Part shown: positions 46,494 to 56,789 of the stretch, piece after piece
Layout: every line of letters begins with the position of its first letter
How positions within the stretch are numbered: position 1 is the stretch's first letter
Source of the DNA: an uncultured Verrucomicrobiota bacterium
GTDB lineage: Bacteria > Verrucomicrobiota > Verrucomicrobiia > Opitutales > Opitutaceae
DNA length: 64,000 bases
Assembly (NCBI GenBank): GCA_903960515.1
Contig: CAJCBL010000171.1
Span: 24,762 to 88,761 of the forward strand
Direction: 5' to 3'
Translations under genes and position numbers: made by a program
The notes under the pieces: generated by a model
The model's database searches: none
The model's input: only the letters and a program-made list of their open reading frames with translations
Told to the model about the DNA's origin: nothing

Positions 46494-47204
46494 CTACGAA
46501 ATGAAGAGCCGGAAGTCGGCGGTCTCGTGCCGGGCGGAGGCGATATCCCACCACGGGTTGAACGCACCGAGCCGTTCGAGGGGCAGCGACGGAGCCGCCT
46601 GGATCGCGGCGGCGCCGGCAGCGAGGGCCTCGGCCAGGAGTGTATGGCTGGCATTCTGACCGAGGCGCAGAAGCTTCACAGCCGCGGCCACGAGCCCGGA
46701 GAGAGCGCCGTAGAGCAGCGCGGCCAGCACCGCATCGCGAGGTGCGCCGAGCGTGCGGCCCTCGATGGCCGCGGCGATGCACGCGGGTCGGGGCCACAGG
46801 CCGGCGGCGGCGCGCCGGTTGAACTCGGCCGCCAGGCCGTTGTGCAGAGTAGCCGCGAAATCGAGACGCTGGGCGCCGATGCCGGCGGAGGCCGAGCGGG
46901 TCTCGCGCGTGCCCCGCAGCGCCGCGCCCAGCTCTGCGAGCGACCGCAGCGTGTCCCAGTCCGGCGGATCGCCGGCGGCATCCCAGGCGCGGGCGGCCAC
47001 CGCCAGCTCGGTGCGGGCAAGCTGAGGGACGGCCTGCCTTAGGAGGAAGCGGCGCAGCGTGTCGCGGTCGTGCACGGCCCCGGCCTGCACAAGCCCCTCC
47101 AGGCCGAAGGAATGCGCGTAGGCGCCGGTTGGATAGAAGGAATCGGTAGCGTGCAGCAGGCGCGCGATCCACAACACAGAGACAGTATCCGCCGCCGGGT
47201 TCAT
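46494..47204 (-). CDS. ureF: Urease accessory protein UreF
   Basis: A 236-residue all-helical accessory protein that gates UreG GTPase activity in the UreDFG complex. Family features are [27 protein letters not shown] at the N-terminus, [13 protein letters not shown], a conserved [23 protein letters not shown] region and the C-terminal [20 protein letters not shown]. It overlaps ureE by 4 bp (ATGA), indicating translational coupling. Confidence 0.95.
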   Translation of the reverse strand: MNPAADTVSVLWIARLLHATDSFYPTGAYAHSFGLEGLVQAGAVHDRDTLRRFLLRQAVPQLARTELAVAARAWDAAGDPPDWDTLRSLAELGAALRGTRETRSASAGIGAQRLDFAATLHNGLAAEFNRRAAAGLWPRPACIAAAIEGRTLGAPRDAVLAALLYGALSGLVAAAVKLLRLGQNASHTLLAEALAAGAAAIQAAPSLPLERLGAFNPWWDIASARHETADFRLFIS

Positions 47205-47695
47205 TCGATAGGGACAGGTTTGAAAACGTAGGGATGCACGGCGGCCCCGGGGGCGTGGCCATGCGGGACGGCCCCGGCGGCGAGCCGGTGGGGCTGGAAC
47301 ACCTCAAGCGTGGGGAGGAAGGCGATACCCATGCGCTCCAGCGACTGGCGCAGGGCGATGTCGTCGGGCGCCAGCAGGCGGTGGGGCTGGGCCTCTATCG
47401 GGAAATGCAGGTTGCCCACGGCCCAGCCGGTGACGGCGGCCGCGGCGGGGGCGGCGGGCAAGGGGATTTCCAGCACAGGCTCGGGCTGCTGGCGCAGGAT
47501 GTAGCAGGCGGCAGCGGTGGAATGAACGGGCGCGCCATGGGTGAGCGGCGTATCCAGTTCGAAGCCGAACTCGGCGCCGTCGGCTGCCGTGGCCCGCCAC
47601 AGACGCTTGGCCAGCGTGCGGCGCTCCACCGCGATGGAGACCTCCGGGAGGCCGCAGGCGGTTTGGGCAGGAAGCGCGTTGTGGATGAGCAGCAT
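47201..47695 (-). CDS. ureE: Urease accessory protein UreE (nickel chaperone)
   Basis: A 164-residue nickel-binding metallochaperone. The N-terminal peptide-binding domain (LLIHNALPAQTACGLPEVSIAVERRTLAKRLWRATAADGAEFGF) is followed by the C-terminal domain with GWAVGNLHFPIEAQPHRLLAPDD; the His in NLHFPIE is the conserved interfacial nickel ligand. No His-rich tail is present, only a single HGH near the end. First gene of ureEFGD; the 200 bp to the divergent mnmE should hold the promoter. Confidence 0.9.
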   Translation of the reverse strand: MLLIHNALPAQTACGLPEVSIAVERRTLAKRLWRATAADGAEFGFELDTPLTHGAPVHSTAAACYILRQQPEPVLEIPLPAAPAAAAVTGWAVGNLHFPIEAQPHRLLAPDDIALRQSLERMGIAFLPTLEVFQPHRLAAGAVPHGHAPGAAVHPYVFKPVPIE

Positions 47696-47895
47696 GGGAC
47701 GGAGGAGGCCGGCCGGTGGGGGCTATTCGCAGGAGCGGGTGGAAATGCCACTACCGGGACCACCGAAGTTTGAGCACATAGACGGGAGGCCCTGCAGGCG
47801 GCGAGCATTCATGAATCCGTTTCAGCAAAGGTCGGGCCAAGCTTCGGCGCAGGTGGGGATTGTTTTCGCGCCGGCGGCGTGCAAGTTGAGCGGGA

Positions 47896-49254
47896 ATGCC
47901 TCTGGTCCACGAAGCCACCATCGCCGCGCTCGCCACCCCGTCCGGGGAGTCGGCGGTCGCGCTTGTCCGAGTTTCCGGGAGCGAAAGCGCACGGCTGGTG
48001 GGCGAAATTTTCGGGGCCACTCCCCGCCCCCGCCTCGCCAAACACTGCGACTACCGTGACCGGCAGGGACGGGTGGTGGACGACGTGCTTTTCACCTTCT
48101 TCGCCGGACCGGCCTCCTACACCGGTGAGGATTCCGTGGAGATAGGCTGCCATGGCAACCCGTACATCGCGCAGCGAGTGCTCGAGGACCTGTTCGCCCG
48201 GGGCTGCAGGCCGGCGGAGGCCGGAGAGTTCACCAAACGCGCCTTCCTCAACGGCCGCATGGACCTGAGCCAGGCCGAGGCAGTGATGGACCTCATACAC
48301 GCCCGGGGCGAGCGCGCCCTCGAGGCGGCCAACCGGCAACTGCGCGGGGCGCTGGGCCGGCAGATCGCCGCCTCGATCGAGAGGCTGGTGGCCGTGGTGG
48401 CGGAGGTGGAGGCCCACATCGACTTCCCCGAGGAGGATTTGCCCCCCGCCAATCGTATCCGCTTGCTGGGTGATCTGGCTTCGCTCCGGCATGACACCGG
48501 CCGCCTGCTCGCCACCGCGCACTACGGGGCGCTGCTGCGCGACGGGGTGCGCACGGTGATCGTGGGCGAGCCCAACGCAGGCAAGAGCAGCCTGCTCAAC
48601 CGCCTGCTGGGCTGGGAGCGCGCGCTGGTGAGCCCGGAGCCGGGCACCACCCGCGATTTCCTCGAGGAGGCGCGGGTGCTGGGCGCCCACAAGATTCGCT
48701 TCATCGATACCGCAGGGCTCAACCCCGCCCCCGCCCCGCTGGAGAGCCGCGGCATCGAGCGCACCCTGGAGCGCGCGGCGCAGGCGGACCTGTTTCTGCT
48801 CGTGCTGGATGCCTCGCGCCCCTGCCCCACCCTGCCGCCCGAGCTTGCAGGGCGCCTGCAAGCCGCCAATACCGTGGTGGTCTGGAACAAGACGGATGTG
48901 GCCGCGCCCGGGCAATTGCCGTCGGGTTGGCGCGGGTTCGCACAGGTGCGGGTGTCGGCCCTAGTGGGCAATGGCATCGAGGAGCTCGAGCGCGCCATCG
49001 AATTACTCGTTGATAAAGACCTGCTTAAGCTGGACGGCGACCTCATCGCCATCAATGCCCGCCACGCCACTGCGCTCGCCGAGGCGGGCGAGTGCCTGGA
49101 GGCGGCAGAGCGCAAACTCCGCGACCAGGCTGCAGATGAATTGCTGGCCTCCGACCTGCGCGGCGCTCTGGAGGCGCTGGGCCGTATCGGTGGCCGCGTC
49201 GATCACGAGCGCATTCTCGACAAGCTCTTCTCCTCCTTCTGCATCGGCAAATAG
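47896..49254 (+). CDS. mnmE: tRNA modification GTPase MnmE
   Basis: A 452-residue GTPase which, with MnmG, installs the 5-carboxymethylaminomethyl group on wobble U34 of several tRNAs. The N-terminal folate-binding domain ([42 protein letters not shown]) is followed by the G domain with G1 [10 protein letters not shown]3 DTAG, G4 NKTD, and the C-terminal C-x-G-K (SSFCIGK) carrying the catalytic cysteine. Full length. The mnmG gene follows 89 bp later, the classic origin-proximal pairing. Confidence 0.97.
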   Translation: MPLVHEATIAALATPSGESAVALVRVSGSESARLVGEIFGATPRPRLAKHCDYRDRQGRVVDDVLFTFFAGPASYTGEDSVEIGCHGNPYIAQRVLEDLFARGCRPAEAGEFTKRAFLNGRMDLSQAEAVMDLIHARGERALEAANRQLRGALGRQIAASIERLVAVVAEVEAHIDFPEEDLPPANRIRLLGDLASLRHDTGRLLATAHYGALLRDGVRTVIVGEPNAGKSSLLNRLLGWERALVSPEPGTTRDFLEEARVLGAHKIRFIDTAGLNPAPAPLESRGIERTLERAAQADLFLLVLDASRPCPTLPPELAGRLQAANTVVVWNKTDVAAPGQLPSGWRGFAQVRVSALVGNGIEELERAIELLVDKDLLKLDGDLIAINARHATALAEAGECLEAAERKLRDQAADELLASDLRGALEALGRIGGRVDHERILDKLFSSFCIGK

Positions 49255-49343
49255 CCGGCGGCCCCCTGCCCTGCTCCGCCGCACACCGAATCCTTTCCCT
49301 CCCGCGCTGCTCCCCCACCCTGCTGCCCCTCACCCCGACACCC

Positions 49344-51245
49344 ATGGCGTACATATTTCAGGACCAGATCTTCGATGTCATCGTCTGCGGTGCCGGCCAT
49401 GCCGGTTGCGAGGCGGCGCTGGCTGCTGCACGCCAGGGCTGTTCCACGCTGCTGCTCTCGGGCAATATCGACACCGTGGCGCAGATGAGCTGCAACCCCG
49501 CCATCGGCGGCCAGGCGAAGGGGCACATCGTGCGCGAGATCGATGCACTCGGCGGCGAGATGGGCATCAATACCGACGCCACGGCGATCCAGTTCCGCCT
49601 GCTCAACGAGTCCAAGGGACCGGCGGTGCAGTCTCCCCGCGCCCAATGCGACAAGAAGGCCTACCAGTTCCGGATGAAACACGCTCTGGAGCTGCAACCC
49701 GGGCTCCAGCTCTTCCAGGCCACAGTCACCGAGCTCATCTATGAAGGTGCGCGGGTGGTCGGCTGCCGCACCAATCTCGATATCGATTTCCATGGCCGCA
49801 CGGTGGTGATCACCACCGGCACCTTCCTGCGGGGACTACTCCATATCGGCCAGAACAAGAATGAAGGCGGCCGGCTCGGGGACCACAGCGCCCGCACTCT
49901 CTCCGCGAGCTTGGCCGAGGCCGGAATCGAGTTGCGGCGGCTCAAAACCGGCACTCCGCCACGGATTTCGGGCCGCAGCATCGATTTCGCCAAGATGGAG
50001 GAGCAGAAGGGCGACGAGCAGCCCACGTTCTTCGCGTTCCACGACACCCGCGACCAGGGCGATCTGTTCCACGTGGAACAAGTCGGGCAGCAACGCTTGG
50101 GCTGGCAGCCCGGCACCGACCAGGTTTCGTGCTGGATGACCTACACCACCGAGCGCTCGGCGGAGATCGTGCGGGCCAACCTGCACACCTCGGCGATGTA
50201 TTCCGGTCAGATCGAGGGCGTGGGGCCGCGTTATTGCCCGAGCATAGAGGACAAGTTCGTGCGCTTCGCCGACAAACCCCGCCACCTGCTCTTTCTCGAG
50301 CCGGAGGGACGGCATACCGACGAGTACTATATCAACGGGCTCTCCACCAGCATGCCCTTCTCGGTGCAGCTCGAGCTGGTGCGCAGCATCCCCGGCCTTG
50401 AGCGGGCCGAACTGCTGCGGCCCGCCTATGCAGTGGAATATGATTTCGCGCCGCCCACCCAGCTCTGGCCCAGTCTGGAGTCGAAGAAGGTCGAGGGCCT
50501 GTTTATGGCCGGCCAGATCAACGGAACCTCCGGCTATGAGGAGGCGGCCGGGCAGGGAGTGGTCGCCGGGATCAATGCCGCCCAGAAAGTGCGCGGCGAG
50601 GCACCGTTGGTACTCGGCCGCCACGAGGCCTATATAGGCGTGCTCATCGACGACCTGGTCACCAAGGGAACCAACGAACCCTACCGCATGTTCACCAGCC
50701 GCGCAGAACATCGGCTCCTGTTGAACCACGCCTCGGCGGAATTGCGCCTGCTGCCGCACCTGCGCAGGCTTAAACTCCTCAAGCCCAGCCGCCTGGAGCG
50801 CGTTGAGCACAAGGCGGAGCGCGTGGGGCACTGGCTGGAGAAGCTCGAAAACACCCGCCACCAGGGGCTCAGCTGGGGCGACCATATACGCCGCGAAGCC
50901 GATGCGCCTCCGCTCGCCCTCCCGGCGGAGTTCATGCAGGAGTCGCCGCAGGTGCGCGAGGAGGTGGGCTACCGGGTGCGTTATCGCGGCTATTTGGAGC
51001 GCGAAGCCCGCATTATCGAACGTATGTCGGGCCTCGAACGGGTGCGCATACCGGCGGACCTCGACTATAAACAGGTGCGCGGGTTGCGCCTGGAGTGCGC
51101 GCTCAAGTTGGCCGCACTGCGCCCAGCCACTCTCGGGCAGGCCAGCCGGGTAAGCGGGGTGAATCCGGCCGATATCAGCGTGCTGCTTGTGCTCATCGAG
51201 TCGGGCAGGGCAGGGGCGGCGGCGGATATGGCGGCGGGGCTATGA
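49344..51245 (+). CDS. mnmG: tRNA uridine-5-carboxymethylaminomethyl modification enzyme MnmG (GidA)
   Basis: A 633-residue FAD-dependent partner of MnmE. The dinucleotide-binding motif is [19 protein letters not shown]; other signatures are [33 protein letters not shown], the reactive-cysteine region [10 protein letters not shown], and [16 protein letters not shown]. The C-terminal helical MnmE-binding domain ends about residue 620. Length is normal. The gene contains a perfect parS-like 16-mer at 50065-50080, and a decayed copy of its central part lies downstream. Confidence 0.97.
   Translation: MAYIFQDQIFDVIVCGAGHAGCEAALAAARQGCSTLLLSGNIDTVAQMSCNPAIGGQAKGHIVREIDALGGEMGINTDATAIQFRLLNESKGPAVQSPRAQCDKKAYQFRMKHALELQPGLQLFQATVTELIYEGARVVGCRTNLDIDFHGRTVVITTGTFLRGLLHIGQNKNEGGRLGDHSARTLSASLAEAGIELRRLKTGTPPRISGRSIDFAKMEEQKGDEQPTFFAFHDTRDQGDLFHVEQVGQQRLGWQPGTDQVSCWMTYTTERSAEIVRANLHTSAMYSGQIEGVGPRYCPSIEDKFVRFADKPRHLLFLEPEGRHTDEYYINGLSTSMPFSVQLELVRSIPGLERAELLRPAYAVEYDFAPPTQLWPSLESKKVEGLFMAGQINGTSGYEEAAGQGVVAGINAAQKVRGEAPLVLGRHEAYIGVLIDDLVTKGTNEPYRMFTSRAEHRLLLNHASAELRLLPHLRRLKLLKPSRLERVEHKAERVGHWLEKLENTRHQGLSWGDHIRREADAPPLALPAEFMQESPQVREEVGYRVRYRGYLEREARIIERMSGLERVRIPADLDYKQVRGLRLECALKLAALRPATLGQASRVSGVNPADISVLLVLIESGRAGAAADMAAGL
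50065..50080. promoter_or_regulatory. parS-like site within mnmG
   Basis: TGTTCCACGTGGAACA, a perfect 16-bp palindrome that matches the chromosomal parS (ParB-binding) form known from Pseudomonas and close to the general consensus TGTTTCACGTGAAACA. It encodes LFHVEQ in mnmG. The position near gidA/mnmG is typical for parS. Confidence 0.8.
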
Positions 51246-51557
51246 CCGGGCGCGGCTGGGTGCGGTGAGCGGTTTGTGCCACGGCGAGGAAGCCCGCCTT
51301 CCCGCAGGCGAAATTGCATGGCAGCCGCTTGAGTCGGCGGCAGCCATGCCGGCGGGCCGGCACGCGGCGATTCCTGCTGAGGGCTGGAGATCGCAACTCT
51401 GGTGAGGCCGGCCGCGCCAGCATCGGGGCCGGAGCTTGTGTCCGGGCTGCATGAGCATCGAGCGTTCCGTGAGGCGGGCTCGTTTGGGGCAATATAGTGG
51501 TAATCATGCAAGCGCGCCGCTTCACGCCCGGACAGTGCCCGCACGCCGGTGGCCGTT
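51246..51557. other. Intergenic region after mnmG
   Basis: 312 bp with no ORF of merit, no terminator hairpin with a U-run, and no recognised RNA gene. Confidence 0.5.
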
Positions 51558-51656
51558 CGTAGGGAGCGAGCTTGCTCGCTATGTCTGATGTCCATTGAAG
51601 AAGCGTGTGCGCTCACGACCTGCGCCCTGAATCGCGTGCAAACACGCTCCTACGAA
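51558..51656. repeat. REP-like pair in inverted orientation
   Basis: CGTAGGGAGCGAGCTTGCTC (hairpin AGCGAGC-TT-GCTCGCT) at 51558-51583, and in the opposite orientation GCGTGCAAACACGCTCCTAC at 51633-51655. Both share the GTAGG(G)AGCG head of REP elements mobilised by REP-associated (RAYT) transposases; no RAYT gene is in the window. Confidence 0.8.
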
Positions 51657-51687
51657 AACGGCTATGGGTAGCGAACTGCACATCTCT

Positions 51688-52211
51688 TCGCATTCCACAA
51701 CCCCAATGCCCAGAGCGATTTGTTCCACGTGGAACAAGTGGGACCGCAATGCTTGGGCTGGCATCCGGCTGTCCCCGGGTTTGGTGCTGGATGACGGACA
51801 CCACCGGGCGCGTGGCGGAGATTGTACTGCGTACCCTCGACACGTGGGCAATGTGTTCCGGCCCGATCGAAGGAGCCGGGCCCGCGATATTCCCCGAGCA
51901 TAGAGGACAAGTTCGCGCCCCTCGCCTACACACCGCGGCACCTGCTGTCTCTCGAGCCGGAGGCGCGGCATACCGTTGAGTGCTATATCAACGGGCGCTC
52001 CACTAGCATGCCCATTTTGGTGGAGCTTGCTTCGCTCCGCACCATCCCCGGTTTGGACCGGTGCGAACTGCTGCGGCCCGGCTATGTAGTGCAATATGAT
52101 TTCGCGTCGCCCATCGAGCTCTGGCCGAGCCTCGAAGCGAGGAATGTTGATGGGTAATCATCGCCGGGCCGATCAACGGAACCTCCGGTTATGAAGAGGC
52201 GGCAGGGCAGG
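51688..52211 (+). pseudogene. Degenerate mnmG fragment
   Basis: Nucleotide similarity to mnmG 50026-50563 in the same order and orientation, with several frameshifts and stops. Readable parts include YSPSIEDKFAPLAY, RHLLSLEPEARHTVECYING, IPGLDRCELLRPGY and YDFASPIELWPSLEA, followed by a stop. It has no 5' or 3' end of the gene. The parS-like 16-mer at 51721-51736 is unchanged although the surrounding sequence is diverged. Confidence 0.92.
51721..51736. promoter_or_regulatory. parS-like site in the mnmG remnant
   Basis: TGTTCCACGTGGAACA, identical to the site in intact mnmG 1656 bp upstream, preserved in an otherwise decayed pseudogene. Confidence 0.8.
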
Positions 52212-52527
52212 AATCGGGTCGGTCAGGCCGCAGGAACCTGGGCTGCGATAGCCGGCGGCCTGGGCGCGGAATCGCCCATAGTGCGACCCGGCTTCGTTGG
52301 TCCACCCGTGGGGATTGCAGGGGCTTCCCCGCGCTTGCTCTCTAGTGCGTGCAACACCCGCTCTGGTGGGATTTGGGTGTATTCTGCCCCACTTGGGCCG
52401 ATGTCCAGACTGCCGATCAATCGGAACACGTGGCCATGACACCGCAGAGCGAATTCCCTTTGTCACATTCCGATGACGTCCGGCTTTTCTCTCGAAACCG
52501 ACGGCTGCGGGCCTAGTCTGGGCACCT
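52212..52527. other. Intergenic region upstream of the two-component genes
   Basis: 316 bp, no gene seen. A TGTCA-containing stretch (TTTGTCACATTCCGATGACG, about 52457-52476) 50 bp before the response-regulator start might be a weak Pho-box-like or CRE-like element; evidence is thin. Confidence 0.4.
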
Positions 52528-53253
52528 ATGACCGAAACACGGTCCAAACGCATACTGATTGTCGACGACGAGCCCGATGTCACCGAACTCGTCGGGTATC
52601 AGTTGCGCGCCAAAGGATATAGCATCGAGGCGATCAACGACCCGACCCAGAGCATCGCGCGTATACGAGCCTTTCAGCCCGACCTCATCCTGCTCGATGT
52701 GATGATGCCCAACATTAACGGCATCCAGCTCTGCCGTATGGTGCGGGCCGATCCCAAGACGAAGGCTATCCCTGTTATCTTTCTTACCGCGAAAACCGAG
52801 GAGGCCGACCGTGTGCTCGGCCTGGAGGTAGGCGGCGACGACTATATCTGCAAACCGTTCAGCTTGAAGGAATTGATCCTGCGGGTACAAGGTATGTTGC
52901 GGCGCAATTCCGGCCCTGAGGGGGATTCGGCACAGCCCAAACGGCTGGAACTTGGGACCATCGTGCTCGATAACGAGCGCCACCAGGTGACGATAAAGGG
53001 CGCGGCGGTGGAGCTCACGGCCACCGAGTTTCGCCTTTTGCGGTTGCTCATGGAACGCAAGGGCAGGGTGCAAACCCGCGAGCATCTCCTGCTCAATGTC
53101 TGGAATTACGAGACCGAGATCGAGACTCGTACAGTAGACACCCATATCCGCCGCCTCCGCGAAAAGCTGGGCGATGAAGCCGAGCGCATAGAGACCCTGC
53201 GCGGTGTGGGCTACCGGATGGTCGATACCCGCAGCGGACCATGCTCAAGCTGA
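52528..53253 (+). CDS. phoB: OmpR/PhoB-family response regulator
   Basis: A 241-residue response regulator. The receiver domain has the acidic pair in LIVDDEPDV (residues 13-14), the phospho-acceptor Asp57 in LILLDVMMP, Thr/Ala in FLTAK and Lys109 in DDYICKPF. The C-terminal winged helix (about 145-235) has LTATEFRLLRLLMERKGRVQTREHLL and VDTHIRRLREKLG. The sensor gene overlaps by 13 bp. The pair looks like PhoB/PhoR (phosphate starvation); without pst genes nearby the PhoB name is probable, not certain. Confidence 0.85.
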   Translation: MTETRSKRILIVDDEPDVTELVGYQLRAKGYSIEAINDPTQSIARIRAFQPDLILLDVMMPNINGIQLCRMVRADPKTKAIPVIFLTAKTEEADRVLGLEVGGDDYICKPFSLKELILRVQGMLRRNSGPEGDSAQPKRLELGTIVLDNERHQVTIKGAAVELTATEFRLLRLLMERKGRVQTREHLLLNVWNYETEIETRTVDTHIRRLREKLGDEAERIETLRGVGYRMVDTRSGPCSS

Positions 53254-54539
53254 CCCTCGTAGCTCTGCTCGCGGTCATCGCGGCGCTCGCAAAATTGTTG
53301 GCCAATGAGCGCCGGCGCCAATGCGACCTGCGCGCTGCGCTGCGCAACCGCACCCCCTATTTGGTGGCTGAGGGACCGGGACGTTTTGCCGGCGAATGGA
53401 GGGAGACCGTAGCCACCGCCAACGAGCTTATCGCGGCTCTTCGCACGGCCGATGCCGAGCGCAAGGGGCAGCTCCATCAGATCGAAGCCACTCTCGGCAG
53501 CCTTCAGGAAGGCGTGCTGGTCGTAGATGAGAGCAATCGTGTGGTCCTGGCGAACAAGGCGTTGGAGGTGATATTTCAGGCCGCTCCCGTGATACTTGGC
53601 CAGCGCATCGAGACGGTTGCACACAGCAGCGCCTTCTCGGGTTTTCTCGACGCAGTACGGCGCGGCACTGCGGCGCAGCGCGTGGATCTGGAATTCGTGA
53701 GCGGCGCCGACTCGGTCTGGGCCGAAGCCACCGGCGCTGTGATCTCGCCCTGGACCGGTGCACGCGGCGAGTGGGTGCTGTGCGTATTGCATGAAGTCAC
53801 CCGCCAGAAACGCCTCGAGAACATGCGCAAGGACTTCGTTGCCAACGTCTCTCACGAGCTTCGTACCCCGCTGACGGTGATCAAGGGCTTCGTGGAGACC
53901 CTGGTAGACGGGCACGCCGAAATCCCCGAGGCCGACCGCGACCGTTTCCTTCGCACGATTCAGCGGCATGCCGAGCGCCTCCACCGTATCCTGGAAGACC
54001 TGCTCACCCTTTCCCGCCTCGAATCCAGCGCCCCCGGCATGCAGTTGGAAACAACCGATCTGACCCGGCTCCTAAGTGAGCTCGCCGACGACTACCGCCC
54101 CCGCTGCTCCGCCTCGGGGCACCGCATCGAACTGGAACTGCCCTCCGAGGTGCCAGTTGTATCGGCCGACCCGGTGCGGCTGCGCCAGGTGTTCGACAAC
54201 CTTCTGGACAACGCGCTCAAATACACGCCGCCCCAGTCCTTCATCACCATCCGCGTGGCGGTGGTCGTGGCACAGGCGGAGATTCGCATCATCGACAACG
54301 GCCCGGGCATCCCGGCGCGGGATTTGCCGCATATCTTCGAGCGCTTCTATCGGGTGGACAAAGGCCGCTCGCGGGAGAAAGGCGGCACCGGGCTGGGGTT
54401 GAGCATCGTGAAACATATAGTGCAGCTCCACGGCGGGCGGGTCTGGGCCGAGAGCGAAGGTGGGCAGGGTACGACCATCGCATTCACCTTGCCGTTGCAG
54501 GGCGATGCGGTGCCAGTGCCGGGGCGAGCAGGAGCGTAG
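53241..54539 (+). CDS. phoR: PhoR-like sensor histidine kinase
   Basis: A 432-residue membrane sensor kinase. One N-terminal membrane helix (TLVALLAVIAALAKLLA) is followed by a PAS domain (about 80-185, EGVLVVDESNRVVLANKALEV). The H box is FVANVSHELRTPLTVIKGFVE with the phospho-accepting His, then the N box FDNLLDNALKYTP, the G1 box IIDNGPGIP and G2 GGTGLGLSIVKHI. The single short anchor without a large periplasmic domain is PhoR-like. Translationally coupled to the regulator. Confidence 0.86.
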   Translation: MLKLTLVALLAVIAALAKLLANERRRQCDLRAALRNRTPYLVAEGPGRFAGEWRETVATANELIAALRTADAERKGQLHQIEATLGSLQEGVLVVDESNRVVLANKALEVIFQAAPVILGQRIETVAHSSAFSGFLDAVRRGTAAQRVDLEFVSGADSVWAEATGAVISPWTGARGEWVLCVLHEVTRQKRLENMRKDFVANVSHELRTPLTVIKGFVETLVDGHAEIPEADRDRFLRTIQRHAERLHRILEDLLTLSRLESSAPGMQLETTDLTRLLSELADDYRPRCSASGHRIELELPSEVPVVSADPVRLRQVFDNLLDNALKYTPPQSFITIRVAVVVAQAEIRIIDNGPGIPARDLPHIFERFYRVDKGRSREKGGTGLGLSIVKHIVQLHGGRVWAESEGGQGTTIAFTLPLQGDAVPVPGRAGA

Positions 54540-54662
54540 TTGCCGCCTGTATCCCCTGCCTCCGTCTGCTGGCTACAGATCCAAGCAGCGAGGCAAGCCG
54601 TACCAACGGTTGCCTAAGGGGTATTTTCGGGTTGTCACAGGGCGTCCGGCCTCGGTGCATGG

Positions 54663-55277
54663 ATGCCCATGCGTCTTCACCCCGGGGCCAAGCCCGAGTT
54701 TGTTCTCCACGTCGAGTCTCGCCAGGCCCAGCTGCGCAGCGAATTGCCCGCCTGTCTGCCGGCCCCGCCGGCCAGTATCGTGCTGGAGATCGGCTGCGGG
54801 CACGGTCATTTCCTGGCGCGCTATGCGGAGGCCCACCCCGACCGTTTCTGCCTCGGCATCGATATCATCAAAGACCGCCTGGAGCGCGCGGCCAAAAAGG
54901 GCCGGCGAGCCGGGCTCAAGAATGTCCATTTTCATAAGACGGAGGCGACTGAGCTCGTCGAGTGCCTCACCCCCGGCATCGTATTGCAGGCGGTGTTTCT
55001 CCTTTTTCCCGATCCCTGGCCCAAGAAGCGGCACCATAAAAACCGCCTCGTCCGCCCCGATTTCCTCGCCGACCTTGCGCGCCACGTGGTGCCCGGCGGA
55101 GCCTTCTATTTCCGCACCGACCACGCCGAGTACTTCGCCGCTGGCCGCGCCGTGCTCGAACAGCATCCCGATTGGCAAATCGAGCCCACCGCGCCCTGGC
55201 CCTTTGAGGAGGCTACGGTGTTCCAGCTCAAGGCCCCGGAATACCAGTCGCTCGTGGCCACTCGGCGCCGGACCTGA
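54663..55277 (+). CDS. trmB: tRNA (guanine-N7-)-methyltransferase
   Basis: A 204-residue SAM-dependent methyltransferase forming m7G46 in the tRNA variable loop. The SAM-binding motif I is VLEIGCGHGHFLARYA; the family signatures are CLGIDIIKDRLERA, LFPDPWPKKRHHKNRLVRPDF and FRTDHAEYF. Slightly short at the N-terminus compared with E. coli but complete in the catalytic core. Stand-alone gene between phoR and the ATP synthase operon; the 293 bp after it hold nothing recognisable. Confidence 0.95.
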   Translation: MPMRLHPGAKPEFVLHVESRQAQLRSELPACLPAPPASIVLEIGCGHGHFLARYAEAHPDRFCLGIDIIKDRLERAAKKGRRAGLKNVHFHKTEATELVECLTPGIVLQAVFLLFPDPWPKKRHHKNRLVRPDFLADLARHVVPGGAFYFRTDHAEYFAAGRAVLEQHPDWQIEPTAPWPFEEATVFQLKAPEYQSLVATRRRT

Positions 55278-55570
55278 TCGATACCGGACTTCCCGGATTC
55301 CGGCCCCATGCGCACAACAGCGCCCGGGCCGGCCGCCCCCCCGGCCGGAGAGAGACCCCGGGCCATCCAAACGCATGGTTTCGGCTAATACCCCTGCGCG
55401 CTCCAAACAGCGCCGATTGTAGCCGGCTGACATTGGCCTTTGGAGATTGCCCCGAGCGAAGCGCCAACCGTTTTGGGCGGGCGTGTATTTTGCCTTCAAC
55501 CTTTTCGATGTTTGACCCGATCAGGAACTTCCCCCTTTTCTAGGACAGTTCTTCGCGCAATCCCCCTCCC

Positions 55571-56428
55571 ATGGCCTTCCGGGTCACTACCAGCGCCTCG
55601 ATCATCTTCCTCGCCGCCAGCTCCGCCCACGCTTCGGGCGGGGTCGACCCCAGCGCTTCCACGCTCTTCGACGTCTACGGCCTGCCCGTGACGAACAGCA
55701 TGGTTACCGGCTGGGTGGTGTCTCTGTGCATACTTGGAGGGCTCCGGCTGATGGTGAAGAAGCCGCAACTCATACCGTCGCGAGGCCAGGCTATTGTGGA
55801 AGGTGCGCTCTCCGCGCTGCGCGGACTCTTCGAACCCATCGTGGGCAAGAAGGCCTTTCCTGCGGCCTTCCCGATCCTCATCTCCCTATTTCTGTTCATC
55901 CTGCTGCAGAACTGGAGCGGCCTGATCCCCGGGGTGGGCAGCATCGGCTTCGGGCATTTCGTGGACGGCACATTCCATGTCACCGAGCCCTTCATTCGGC
56001 CGGCCAATGCGGACTGGAACGGCACCATCGCCCTGGCCGCGGCGGCGATGATCGCCTGGGCTTATCTCATTCTGCGCTACGCCGGGCCCAAACACATCCT
56101 TCACGATCTCTTCGGCAACAAGGCCGACAAGAAGGAGCTCTCGGCCTATATCTACTACCCGCTCTCGCTGGTCTTTTTCGGGGTAGGCTTCATCGAGATC
56201 GTCTCGATTTGCATCCGCCCGTTCACCCTCTCGGTGCGTCTCTTCGGCAACGTCTTCGGCGGAGAGAACCTGCTGCATGCCACCGGGTTTGTCTTCCCGT
56301 TCTACTTTCTCGAAACTCTCGTGGGCTTCGTCCAGGCACTGGTCTTCACCCTCCTGTTGAGCGTCTATATCGGGCTGATCTGCAACTCCGGAGAGGACAC
56401 CGAGCACGATCACGCCTCCCACCACTGA
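55571..56428 (+). CDS. atpB: ATP synthase Fo subunit a
   Basis: A 285-residue inner-membrane subunit forming the proton half-channels beside the c-ring. The first 25 residues look like a signal or periplasmic leader (IIFLAASSAHASGG). The essential arginine lies in RPFTLSVRLFGNVFGGENLL, and the last helices (VQALVFTLLLSVYIGLICN) are family-typical. First gene of the operon; no atpI-type gene lies before it. Confidence 0.96.
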   Translation: MAFRVTTSASIIFLAASSAHASGGVDPSASTLFDVYGLPVTNSMVTGWVVSLCILGGLRLMVKKPQLIPSRGQAIVEGALSALRGLFEPIVGKKAFPAAFPILISLFLFILLQNWSGLIPGVGSIGFGHFVDGTFHVTEPFIRPANADWNGTIALAAAAMIAWAYLILRYAGPKHILHDLFGNKADKKELSAYIYYPLSLVFFGVGFIEIVSICIRPFTLSVRLFGNVFGGENLLHATGFVFPFYFLETLVGFVQALVFTLLLSVYIGLICNSGEDTEHDHASHH

Positions 56429-56498
56429 CCCTTTTCCGGGCGGGACCGTGCCAACGAGTGCGGGCGTCCGGATGCAACACCAACCTAGATCACCAACC

Positions 56499-56735
56499 AT
56501 GTCTCCCCTCCTCGCTGAAGTCACTGAAGCCGTCGCCAAGTCTGGCGTCACCGGAAATATCGCCAGCGCCGCCGGCGTGCTCGCCGCCGCCATCGGTGTC
56601 GGCATCATCGGCATGAAGGCCTGCGAGTCCGTAGGCCGCAATCCCGGCGCATCCGGCAAGATCCTCGTGCAGTCCATTCTGGGAATGGCACTGGCCGAAG
56701 GACTGGGTCTGCTCGCCCTGATCATCGCGAAATAA
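56499..56735 (+). CDS. atpE: ATP synthase Fo subunit c
   Basis: A 78-residue two-helix proteolipid of the rotor ring. I start it at the ATG at 56499 (MSPLLAEVTEAVAKSG) because the upstream 17 residues of the track ORF are spacer. The polar loop is GRNPGAS, and the ion-binding glutamate in helix 2 is in GMALAEGLGLLALI. The Gln and Ser/Thr of Na+-binding c subunits are absent (Val and Gly at those places), which favours proton coupling. Confidence 0.95.
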   Translation: MSPLLAEVTEAVAKSGVTGNIASAAGVLAAAIGVGIIGMKACESVGRNPGASGKILVQSILGMALAEGLGLLALIIAK

Positions 56736-56789
56736 CTCTTCCCCCAAAGCGCCCTACCTGTCGTCGGGCGCTTTATCCCTTTTCCTGCC

